64,000 nt of DNA, taken from Phytoseiulus persimilis (Eukaryota > Arthropoda > Arachnida > Mesostigmata > Phytoseiidae). Positions 48,901 through 59,218 of this stretch are shown here, one piece after another. The notes beneath the pieces were generated by a model. It searched no databases. It saw only the letters and a program-made list of their open reading frames with translations, and was not told the DNA's origin. Numbering within the stretch: position 1 is the stretch's first letter; the number at the start of each line of letters is the position of its first letter. The stretch is from the NCBI GenBank assembly GCA_037576195.1, contig CM075102.1, forward strand, positions 9,052,001 through 9,116,000. The letters run 5' to 3'. A program made the translations under genes and the position numbers.

Positions 48901-51900
48901 CAGATTTTCGTTGATTCTGAACGTGTTGACCGGCGGTTGCTGTTGCGGTGGCTGCTGCTTTTGATTGTTGGACTCCGGTCTGATGAGATCGGGATTCCTG
49001 AGGGCGACGAAGATTTTTGACGCTGGAAAGACGAAGTCTTCGAGCAGTTCTCTAACGAAATTCTTGTACTGCGACTTCTCCTCCACCGAAAGCAACCGAC
49101 AAACGCTGATCGCGATGATGAGGTGGCCCTGTATCAGACACGGAGAACGCTCGCCGGTTTTGATGCCACGAAGCCACGAGAGCTCTTCGTCGAACAAGGT
49201 CTTCGCGTCGTGGAAGCTCTCGAGCGTGCTGAACAGCCGCCCTATCAGTGAGAAGTACTCGCCACTGAAATGGTGGTAAACGACGATGATGTCGTGAACT
49301 TGAGCGTAGAGCGATTTGATGAAACCCAGAGGGTTGAACTGAGTTCCGATTTTGTAGAGCGCGTCCTCGGCCGCTTGCCTCACTTCGGTGTGCGGGCACT
49401 TCAGGAGTAGGTAGAACACGTAGTCGGTCTTCTCGAGCACGCGGCCGCTGCACTGCTCGTTGTCGAGCAGCTGCAGACTGGCGGTCAGCGTGTAGAGCGA
49501 CTCTTGGCAGATCTGAACGTCTTCGGGAGTGAGGTCCTCGTTGCCCGTGATCTCCCACGACGAGTGAACCAGGAGCCACATGATCGACTCAACGACGTTG
49601 GCTTGCAGCTCCGGGATCTGGTAGTTCTGCTGATTGAGTTCGGCGACGATTTTGCTCGCGATTGTGGCAACGACCGAGTCTTCGTGAGCTTCGACATTCT
49701 CAGGCTGCTTCCGCCGGATCAGAATCGAAAGCAGAAAACGGTAGAGTTTCAATAGCACCATGTGCACGCTTTGCGGCAACCCGCTCGTGTCAACCAGACG
49801 GTCGACGAGAGCGTGCAGGATGCCCGACTTTATGCAGTTACACTGGAACTGCAGCGTTTCAGAAGAGAGGGGGTTGTTTGCTGGGAGAAGAAGAGAATAC
49901 AGCGTCTCGAGGTAGTACTGGGTTTCGGGTTTTGAGCCGATAGTGGAGAAGTGCGCCGCCAGCTCGCCGGGCGGTCCCGCGGCCAAGTGCTGGACCTGGA
50001 GTATGACGTCACTGCTCGCAGGTATCTGTTGAAGAAGTGCCCAGGTGACATCGTGCAGCTCGGGAATATCACAGAGAGTAAGACTGAACTTGACGCGGCT
50101 TTCTTTGCGCGCGATCAAAACCCCGGGCAGATGGTTCTCCATCAGCAGCTGAGTTGTGTGCGACATTTGCGGAGGCGACGGAGATTCACTCTCACTCGAT
50201 GACGTGGACGCGGGAGACGACTGATGAGCTCCCTGACCTGCGGCCGAGGAGCTCAGCGCCAGTGACGTCGTAGACGACTCCCCGACGGGCTTGGCCTTGA
50301 TGGTGACCTTGATCGAGTGGAACATTTCGCCCATGCACTGGAACACTTTCTTCGAGACGAAGAACTCATTGTTATTGTAGAACAGTTCCAGCTTGCCTCT
50401 GTCCGCCTTCTGTTCGAGCCGACGCTTGAACGTGAAGAGACTTTCGTTCGTGTGGGAGCAGATCACCATTTCGTCGGTGACGTTTCCGTTCAGGCCCGCG
50501 CCGGTGAAAAATTGTACTGTGATCCTCATCTCTTTGCCCCGCAACGCGCGACACATCGGGAGGTACATCCGGTCGTTGCCGTTGTTGTCGCATTGCTGAA
50601 CGTACTGGGTGAGCAGCCGCAGAACGCGTCGCATCTTACGCAGTTCCGTAGCTCTTTCCGACGGCGGCAAACACTTGTACGTATCGTACGCTATCCGAAT
50701 CCTCTCGAAACACGTGTTCACAAAATCCTCGTGGAAGTCCATGCGCGATTCCTGCAGTTTCGGACCGAGGTTGGTCGCGGTGGTGCGGAGAATTTCCGCC
50801 GCTTTTGCGCTCACGTCGTCCGACGATAGGAGAACCACTTTCCAGAGGTAGTCGAGCCCCACCAGCTCGACGTTGTCGACATAAACAACACCCGCATGAG
50901 AAGACGAAGTCATCGTTTTCATCGTTATCAAATTTCCGTCCTTTACATTGACCATCTTGAAGAACCTCTCGAAACAGTGGATTCCACTGTCCGTCAATTG
51001 TGCCGGGTCAAACTTGAGAATGTTGTTCTCGAAGAACTGCTTGTTGATGTCGGGATCCAGGTCGGGCTCGTCGCCCATCAGCTTCGCGAACCAGTTGAAG
51101 CAGGCCTCGCGATCGGAGGGGTAGGCCCCGTTCTCCGCAAGGCACTTCCAAATTTGAGTGGCTTGAGGCGCGCACAGCCACAGCTGTCCATCCTTCAAGA
51201 GAAAACGGAGGAATCGAAGCCTTTCGTGCACGTTGACATTGTGCGAATAGCGATGTCCGTCGCGAGCTATGCTCGGGTCCGGATGGGAGTTCACGATCTG
51301 CTTGGATTCCTCGACGTATTCAACCAAGTTCGTCGTCACCAGGACGACCAACGTGTGTTTGTTTTGCAATGATGATATTATGTCACTTCTCGCAGGACCC
51401 TGATTCCCACCCCTGGCCAAGCCGTGTTGCGTTTGCTGAGTTTCTTGGTATAACATACAAATGTCGCGGATATGTTTAAGAGCCGGTATGACAAACTTGT
51501 CGTTGATTTTCAATTCCTTCACGCACTCCTCGAGCCAGTGCTGCTTTTGTGCCGATCGGTCCTGACAGCAACTGTAGTCGAGAATCTTCAAATGTGCCGC
51601 CAGAGCGAGATCGACAATTTCGTTCGGAACCTCCTGGTTGTGAGCGAGTCCCCACAGTAACTGAAGAACCTTGTGAGCCATCATGCCGTCCTTGTCGTCT
51701 TCGGCCAGTCGGCGGATCAATTCGATGAGCCGCTCGCGTTCTTTCTTCGTGGAAGCGGTGGCCCAACTCTTCTTGAAGCAGGACTCGAACACGTATTCGA
51801 GCTGATCGGGCGAGAAATCCCACGCGAGCTTCGCTAGTAGATCGTGAATGTTTTTCACGATGGCCTCGTGCCTGGTGGCTCCACTTTGCGACTGCCAAAT

Positions 51901-54641
51901 CGCGTCGAGGTCGTCGTACTGAAGCGCCTTTTCTTTGATCATGAATCGGAGGATTTTCTCAAGTTTCTCCACGTACTGTGGCTGGTGCAACGAATCCCTG
52001 AGAACGATTGAGAGAATGTTGGCACTTTTGATCCACTGGATGATGTCCCGGCTGGACAGGTAATCCGACTCGGAGCCGTCGGGACACCGGAGCGCGTGAC
52101 CGCTTTGTCTGCACGACATCGCGTTTGTGATCGTTTTGTTGACCTCGTTGAGGGCGTTCATTTTTCCGTTGAACGACGAAATCAGCAACAAGCGATGGAG
52201 CATCTCGAGACGGAACTTCTCAAGATCGGCGACCACGTACGTGTGGGCTGTACAGAGAGCGATACATCTGAGCCATTTCACAAGGAGACTGAGACAATCG
52301 TTTTTCGTGTCCTTCTTCAACTGCTCGTCCGACAGATCCCAAATATACGAAGGCACCTTGACCACGATTGGCATCAGATATCGGGTGAGCGTTCGTTCGG
52401 TGAGCAGAAGGCAACTCAGACCGAAAGGCTTTATCAACGACACGATCACACTCAGGGGGGCGGTTCGTTCGGGACCCATGTCTTTGAACTTCTTCAGCAA
52501 GATATCGAAGCCACCCTGGTAGCCGAATTTGTTGATGAGATTGACTAGCCAGCCTTTCGGGGACCGAGAATCATTGCTCTTGGCGTACAGCATCTCCTGA
52601 GAATCCATGACACGAGAGGCGTTGTATTGATGAAACTTGTTCTCGGGATTGAAGACAAGCGCGAGCATGTCCATCAAAGGCTGGCAGTTCTGCTCGAGCT
52701 TCACAACGCACAGTTCAATGAGCAGCTCGCAGTTGTGATAGATACATTTGTGGATTTCGAATTTCCACCCCGAGACGGCTTCGTCAGTGAGAATTTTGGT
52801 GAACGACGTCACGAGTCCGTCCCGAATGAATCTTTTGCACATTTCGTTTTCTTCGTCCAGGCCCCGTTTCGCGAGCCTCAGCGTCGCTTTCAACAACACT
52901 TCTAACTCGCCACTTGGTAAAACTGGAACAACCCAGCGAGACCTGTACGGGAGAAAGCCACCCGTGAGTACGGAGAGTCCATATACCGGTATATATTTTG
53001 AGTCTCACAGAAAGATCATCGCAGAGCCAGTCGCCTCAGAGCGCCCGAGAACTTCTCTGGAGTTCACTCATTAGCCTCGGGAAACAGGCACAGCACGGAC
53101 AGCTTACCTGTTGATCATTTCTTCGAGCTTTCTGAGATCCTCCTCAGGAAACGAGATGTCGTTGTTGTCGACATCCTCAGAATTATCTTCTTTGGTTGGA
53201 CAAGACCCATCTGGACTGGGTTGTTCGTTAGTAGTTTCAACGGGGGTCTCTTGCGATGTGGATGTGCCTCCTTCATTTTCCAGCACCGGCGACACTTCGG
53301 TAGACGCTGCTGGATACCATTGAGAATTCAGTTTCAAGCTCCATTCCCTAGAGCATTATTCGAGATACAGAATGCCAACACTTTTCGTTTCCGATACCCG
53401 CCCCGGCAAGGAATCAGCCAGTTCATCGGAATTCACGGGTGATCTGCAACGATTTCCGCTTCGACTTCATCACTTCGTTCCGCAGAGAAGAGAGCTCAAA
53501 CGAATGAAGGTCGAACATGGCAGAGTGTAGTGATAAACCTCCCATGGAGTCGAAACAGAGAGTCTAGGTCCGCAAGAACTTCGCAGCAATTTCTAGCTGT
53601 TCGGCTTCCGCTCAACGATGCTATTGCACACGGCAATGGCTCGTGGATGTGAACAGTGATGTGGATCGTGGAGGAGCTCGACGTTGGACCTCCAAGGTCG
53701 AACATCACATTGCTTCGAACCAGAGGGCCTGCTCTCAAAAATGTGATAAACCTGCGGAGGCCGAGCGCTCGATCCAATCATAACATGAGAGGAAGCATGG
53801 GAATGTATGAGACAGGGCAAGAGAGCGGAATGCTGCTCGGCGCCTGTAAGCGATTCGACGCGTTGGGCCGCACCGGGTTCGGATTGAAACATCTGCGGGT
53901 ACGTGATTGTACTGAAGTGATGGGATATACTGGAGTAACTTTCACTGCACGGGAGCCTCATGAACCCGGGGTCACACCTCGAACGTAACCGACGCACAAG
54001 TCAACGCCCAACTGATTCGACTCAGATATTTGTTTTGAATTCCTGAAGCCATGAATAGTACTTAACCACAGTCGCTTCAACTTTAAACCACTTTGTCAAC
54101 TGTGATCTCTACGAATCATTCCATTTGATGGATTCGGGCGGGCGGCCTGATGTGTCCACATTTACGCACTGATCCACACTTCTGCCATATCTTGATTGAT
54201 CATCAACTCCTCGAAAGTCCAAAACCTTTCTCCGAACATTCAAGAGTAGTTAATGGAGAGCTGGATTCCGACAGCTCCACGTTCATCCACACCGTTTGCA
54301 GGGAATCGGGCGAGAAAGAGCCGCGTCCTTAAATCCAGGTGTTGGAGATGCGATCTCGGAGGAGAACCGAGACGATTCCCCACCGAATCAACCAAGTTGT
54401 TTTGGACACAGGCTGCACAGAACGCGATTCAGCTCGAGTGAACGTGACGAATTATTGAAGTCCTCGAGCTCGAATCAGCATCGTCTGGCTCGTTGGTATG
54501 ACACTAACATTATCGGTTTGTCAATTTGAAAAGCGACTCAGCTTTGCCGCGAAGATTTTGCTCATGAATCAGGAGAGCCGTAATTTCGTACGAAGTCATG
54601 AACTCACCTGGATCTTCGTTGGAGCCAATTACAATCGTCAT
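45943..54641 (-). CDS. USP9X (faf): Ubiquitin carboxyl-terminal hydrolase USP9X / fat facets orthologue, three coding exons
   Basis: Very large cysteine-protease deubiquitinase of the USP9X/fat facets family, which removes ubiquitin from endocytic, polarity and signalling substrates. I assemble join(54641..54608, 53309..53108, 52942..45943) on the minus strand: 7,236 nt, about 2,411 aa (human about 2,570, fly about 2,780). The first codon is ATG at 54641-54639. Donors are GTGAGT after 54608 and GTAAGC after 53108; acceptors are CCAG before 53309 and ACAG before 52942. All phases match, and the second join restores the family-conserved INRxRWVVPVLPxGELEVLL. A ubiquitin-like segment starts near residue 884 (MRITVQFF) and the USP domain spans about 1500-1850. 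It has the Cys box NAGATCYMNS (Cys about 1512, codon 48645-48643), paired CxxC zinc ligands near 1640 and 1683, and the His box GGHYYSYIK (His about 1783, codon 47832-47830) followed by FDDGEV. Flanks are armadillo-like helices. The C-terminal tail is shorter than in vertebrates. Identity is very secure; the exon 1 assignment is likely rather than certain. Confidence 0.95.
53108..53309 (-). CDS. USP9X (faf): USP9X second coding exon
   Basis: 202 nt exon (phase 1 in, phase 2 out) encoding an acidic, Ser/Thr/Pro-rich stretch. It ends in a short acidic helix, EEDLRKLEEMINR, which directly precedes the conserved RWVVPVLP core in family members. The donor is AG/GTAAGC. The intron to exon 3 is 165 nt (53107-52943) and ends CCGTACAG. 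Confidence 0.85.
54608..54641 (-). CDS. USP9X (faf): USP9X first coding exon (34 nt)
   Basis: Short exon reading MTIVIGSNEDP plus one extra G, closed by a near-perfect CAG/GTGAGT donor. Phase 1 fits exactly the acceptor CCAG before 53309, producing a Pro-Ala-Ala-Ser-Thr junction. The 1,298 nt intron to exon 2 is the only long intron in the gene. The reading frame of exon 2 upstream of that acceptor has no in-frame ATG before a stop, so an upstream exon is required. This one is the best fit seen, but an alternative 5' exon cannot be excluded. Confidence 0.65.
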
Positions 54642-56260
54642 CTCAATCAGTATTTATTTTTAACACAGTGATCCTCGAAACAGCTCAGTGAAGAGCGCGT
54701 CCCACATCACTGAAAAAAATATTGCTTTTCCCGTGAGTCAGAGTGCCAGTACACCGCATTCTCGCATCACCCTGCGATAACGAAAAATACACTCAGTGGA
54801 ATCGGTGGCCGATTCATTATCGATGGATGTTCCGTAAGCAGGAACCGCTCCACACGCAAACTTCAGGAATTACTACAACGTCCTAGAGGGCCGGTATGAG
54901 TGACGCATTCTTAGAGTATACACACACTCACACACCGCACATATTCAAAGCGTCCTTAAACAAATGTTATTGCGCTCGTAGGAATGGAACAACATTTGTC
55001 AGATTCTCTAGATTCAGACGGCATTTCGACGAGAATACAGTTTCTGCAGTTTTTTAATCGGCGATCTGACGAAGCTGGCCCTGCGACTCGAGTATGTTGA
55101 TACCGATTTCGAGAGCAAAAGGCCTAACGTCAAAAAACTCGGCTCAACCGGATATCCGAGGCCTGCCTGACAGCTCCAAGGATGGCTTCGAGGGTGGATT
55201 AAACTTTTTTGCTCACCTGGCCGCTATGGTCAATCGGAAAGCTAGAACGACAACTCTATCCTCACGATACTCTCTGCTGCAGATTCCCTTTGTTTTGATC
55301 TAACATAACCTAAACGCCAACTGCGTAGAGCTGCCGATACCGTCTCAGCCGGATGCGGGCCCTCGGACCCGGACTGATTCGTCTCAACCGAACGCGTTCC
55401 GGTCATTATTTCTTGTGGGATCTTTTCCATAAAGTTCGAACGAGCGTTCATCGCTGATATTCAGAGTGATCTGGGTCATCGTTCCGAGATCGAGCAAAAC
55501 ATCACTCGTAGGCAAGGACGGATGCGAACGAGTCGATTTTCGAAAATTCGGCGGGAAATGGGAGGTGCCACTGTGACTGATATCGGAACTAATAGACGGC
55601 GATATTCTTTCACCGCGAATGATATCCGTCATGGACTTAAGATAAATAATGGCCTCCGGAAGATGCAATCATCTCCTGGCACGCCTGCTCTGGGCACTCT
55701 CACCGATAGGAGCTCGGAACAGCAGAATATGTCCAGGCTGCTTGGTATACTGAGGCGCTCATTGCACGGGAGTCTGCGCTGGGGGGTTGCAACGGTCTTA
55801 CAGGTGACACTCGGGGGAACCGAAGAAAATCACGGGCTTCTAGCAAGTGCGATACGGCTCCTTGGGATGTATCGTCAATGGAGTTGCGCTCTGAGCGGAA
55901 GCTGTTTTTCTTCACGAAAAGCAAACATCAGTCCGAATGGACCATCACGGGAGAAACCGGACAAGAGTGCAGAAAGTTCCACACTTCCATAATAACTTGG
56001 CGCTGTAAATTTTTCTGACATGAAAAGCCGCGGTGTTGGAGGTGTCTCGGTTACTGATCACCTCGGTGAACTTCGTCTTTCATCTCTGAAGAGGATCAAA
56101 CTTAATGAGCAGGAATGCTTGCCTTCATCCTCTGAGCGTACAGGACGGCGGTCCGCCCCTGGCGGAACCTTTCAGGAGCGGCATTTCGGTGTTCAGACAT
56201 TTCCGCCGCCGCTTTCGATTCCGAGATCAGCAGATACGAAGCGCAATAAGGGCTCGTTTT
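54642..56260. other. Upstream region of USP9X; no gene seen
   Basis: Should contain the USP9X 5' UTR and promoter, but no clear TATA or initiator was found. A CA-rich patch lies near 54915-54940. A 156-codon plus-strand ORF at 55522-55992 has no recognisable domain. Confidence 0.4.
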
Positions 56261-56440
56261 TCTGCGGGGATTTCCCATTTTTCCTAGCAATTCCGCTTTC
56301 AACTTCGAGTTGCGTGGCGCGAGCACCTGAACTGTTCTCTACGCTTTGATCCTCCGGACACCTCTCTCGAGTTCTTTGACGAAGAACGGTCTTGATAGTA
56401 TGTAGGATCCAGCAAGGCTGCATTAGGGGCAGCCATATTT
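56261..56440. repeat. Inverted repeat pair, left arm
   Basis: Aligns in reverse complement with 57401-57577. Shared words include GGGATTTCCCATTTTTCC, TTTGATCCTCCGGACACCTCTC, TTGACGAAGAAC and GGGGCAGCCATATT. Divergence is moderate, and about 960 bp separate the arms. Confidence 0.8.
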
Positions 56441-57349
56441 CTCGCCGCCCCGGGCGGAACTTGGTCACGGTCCCATAGCTGGTCAGTGTCCCATACATGT
56501 TTCGCGCACCCTGCAATCGATACACTTGTTGGATTTTGTCCGATGAATGGCCTGTGCTCTGTTTCAATGATCTATCCGGTGGCTCGGAAAAAAAAAACGA
56601 TAATCGAACCGCGAAGAAGCTCGAGACGACTGTTCACCATTCTCCAAATCCGGGCATGTTCTCTTGGATTTCATAATGTGAAAAACGTAGCGGATTGACG
56701 GTGGACAGTTGGAAATTTTGACGACAACCGGTGGCTGAGTGAGTTTTATTCGTCCTGCTCGAATGTACACTCGACACTTTTACGCAGGTTCGAAGAGAAG
56801 TTGTACGAGACGCTACGGCTGGAGCTCTCACAGCGGGATGGTCTTCAAGGTGAACAACGAAAACAGATCGTAGTTGAGACTTTCGATGCTCCTGACTCCT
56901 GTTTGGATGAGACGATTCCCGGCAGTCTCATAGGAGCTTGCAGAGATGCTTGTTGTCTCGGCGGTCTGATGTGGTCTGTCACAGTAGAAGCGCCATGTTG
57001 ATCCTCATTTACCAAGGATATGGAATACTTACGGAATCCGACGTCATCACCATCCGAGCGGAAACAACGATTTCCACTGCTAGTGAGCCATGCACGCACG
57101 AATTCGTTGTGTTTTGAATCCATGCTCGTGGAGAGAGCTACCTGCGAATTCTCTCCGACGGCGTGAATTGCCTCTGAGTTTTCCGGAGCATTTTAGCTGA
57201 AAATTCAGCACGAGCTGCGGTCATCCCATTGCCTTTCTTCACAAGGGCGTACAGGTACCTGGTGCTGCCCGGTGGGGGAGGATTTCGCAGCCTATAGATG
57301 TTTGAGAGATCTTATGGAACTGCTCGACTCGAGCGCTTATCTTTCAAAT

Positions 57350-57577
57350 CAGTGATTCTCATGTGGCCCTAAAGGGGCCACAGCGGTTTCTTTCTTCGGA
57401 ATATGGCTGCCCCTCACGCAGCTCTGCTCGATCCTACATGAAATTATCGTTGTTCTTCGTCAATAAACTCAAGAGAGGTGTCCGGAGGATCAAAGCATAT
57501 GGAACAGTTTCAGATCTTCGCGCCACATATCTCAAAGTTGAACGCGGAGTGGCTGGGAAAAATGGGAAATCCCAGTA
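57350..57577. repeat. Inverted repeat pair, right arm, with hAT-like terminus
   Basis: Reverse-complement partner of 56261-56440. At its inner edge lies CAGTGATTCTCATGTGGCCC followed by the hairpin TGTGGCCC-taaag-GGGCCACA (57362-57382). Both are typical of hAT-type element ends. The left arm lacks this edge, so the pair may be two copies of a family rather than the two ends of one element. Confidence 0.6.
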
Positions 57578-58261
57578 GAAAACGGAGGCCGTGGGAGATT
57601 TTCTTGGGCCACCTCACAGTACATAGAGATTCACGAAAAGACATCATATACCTGATACCTCAAGCCACCTGCGCTGACATTTTACTCACGTTCCGGCACG
57701 TATCGGCGGCTACAACATGTAGAGTGGGGCTTTTCGTGTCTTCCGTCATTCTTTTTCCCGGATGCTTCGAATCACACCCATTGTTTATTTGGCTCATGAT
57801 TCTTGTCGAGGGCCTCTTCAATTACGCCATCCCAATCGGAAACGAGTGTTTTTCCATGTCCACCGACTCAAAGTTCAGCGGAATCGGTTCGAAAATATCA
57901 TTCCACGACGCAAACGAATTTCTGAAACTACCCTCCTCAACACGAGCTTCATTCGACTTGGGTGGGTCCTCCATGTCGTGCTTCATTCATTCTGTAATCG
58001 ACGAATGACCGGGAAGTGATTCCGTGTACAAGGTTGACGCCGAAGTCGCCGAGGAAGTCTTTCACCACATTTCCGGGTCTTTCCGTGAGATGTACATATA
58101 TCAAGAGCCTCCAGATCAGATGGATGACCAGCCGGCCTTTGGCCGACTTGAGTCGACCGTGGTCGTTCGGTCAATTGGTACGTGTTGTTATGATCAGATA
58201 GACTCCGCAATCATCCCCTCAGAGTCCAAAACGAATGGTAATGTCGATCTTGGAATCAACC
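57578..58261. other. No supported gene; open plus-strand frames
   Basis: Two plus-strand frames (57478-58008 and from 58024 onward) are open. The second reads coding-like (VDAEVAEEVFHHISGSFREMY) up to a GTACGT near 58181 and then runs into the minisatellite. Neither has a confirmed start or partner exon. Confidence 0.3.
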
Positions 58262-58603
58262 CCCCAGACTCGGAAAAGTATGCTCTGATTGGTCGCGGAA
58301 TAACTCCCGCCCCAGACTCAGAAGTGTATGCTCAAATCGGCCCCGAAATCACCCCTCCAGACTCGGAATGTTTTTGTCTGATTGTTCCCGGAATCACCCC
58401 TCCCAGACTCGGGAGATATGCTCAGATTGGTCCCGGAATCACTCCTCCCAGACTCGGGAAAGGATGCTCATATTGGTCCCGGAAACACCCCTCACAGACT
58501 CGGAAAAGTATGCTCAGGTTGTTGCTGGAATCACCCCTCCCAAGCTGTGGGAAGTATGCTCAGATTGTCCCCGGAATCACCCCTCCCAGACTCTGAAAAG
58601 TAA
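58262..58603 (+). repeat. 45/46-bp minisatellite, about 7-8 units
   Basis: Units of the type CCAGACTCGGAAAAGTATGC, then TCAGATTGGTCCCGGAATCACCCCT. The first three are about 45 bp and keep one reading frame (PDSExYAxIGPxITP). Later units gain a C (CCTCCCAGACTC) and break the frame. Later copies are also more degenerate. Confidence 0.9.
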
Positions 58604-58972
58604 AGTCAGATTCGTCCCGGTGCGGCCATTCATTTTTAGGGCCCCTGACCCCAGGATCCTCACTAAACATCTATAATCGGTTTCGTTTGTCAGTTTATCA
58701 GTTTTTCCGCGTCCCTTCTGGAATACATTGGGTTAGTTCATTCTCCATACTACGGAAAATTATGTCTAGCTGCTATGCACTCCTTACGCTCTCTGCACGC
58801 CCTATTCGTGTCGGTTCCGACGAACACATCAAGATGTGGAGCGGCTCACGCAGAAGCACTACTTTTTCGCTGACGTCCTTCGACAAAAGTTCCCGTTTAG
58901 CTCGAGCAGAGAGCTGCCGAGCATGCAGGTGGACACACTTCGAAATAGTCTTTGGGAGTGATCACGCCGCTG
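58604..58972. other. Spacer, nothing identified
   Basis: Low-information sequence between the minisatellite and the truncated receptor copy. Confidence 0.5.
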
Positions 58973-59195
58973 AGGTTCCGCATACTCCTGGTCAGAACTG
59001 GGCGCCGCGACGTTTTGAACCAATGTCTGAGGTGGCAACCGGCGAGCTCTATCTGGATATCTACCTCTTCCATGAGCTTGTCGACAACGTTCGTCTCATG
59101 AGGAACGATCTCGCCATCGTTTCCAGAATATTGGTTGGTTGATTCCAAGTAGCTGTGCGAAGAGAGATACTCTTCTCGAGGTTCAGAGTCTGTAG
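58973..59195 (-). pseudogene. Truncated duplicate of the IR-like gene N-terminal region
   Basis: This DNA aligns with 60861-61085 of the neighbouring IR-like gene. Shared peptide blocks include ERATxSEPRE, IQIELxGCHLRHWF and PVLTRxxRNL. The reading frame is preserved through the copied part, with one Asn-rich and a few substituted positions, but homology stops after about 75 codons and no membrane segments follow. It sits 24 nt after the IR stop codon. This looks like the remnant of a tandem receptor copy left by unequal crossing-over or deletion. A short functional product is unlikely, since there is no start and no channel domain. Confidence 0.7.
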
Positions 59196-59218
59196 CTCTT
59201 TCAGTGTTGCGGAATCGA

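Noticed and set aside
53104-53337. Start of USP9X at 53337
   Set aside because: The codon there is TTG, the frame has no ATG before an upstream stop, and a phase-matched upstream exon exists.
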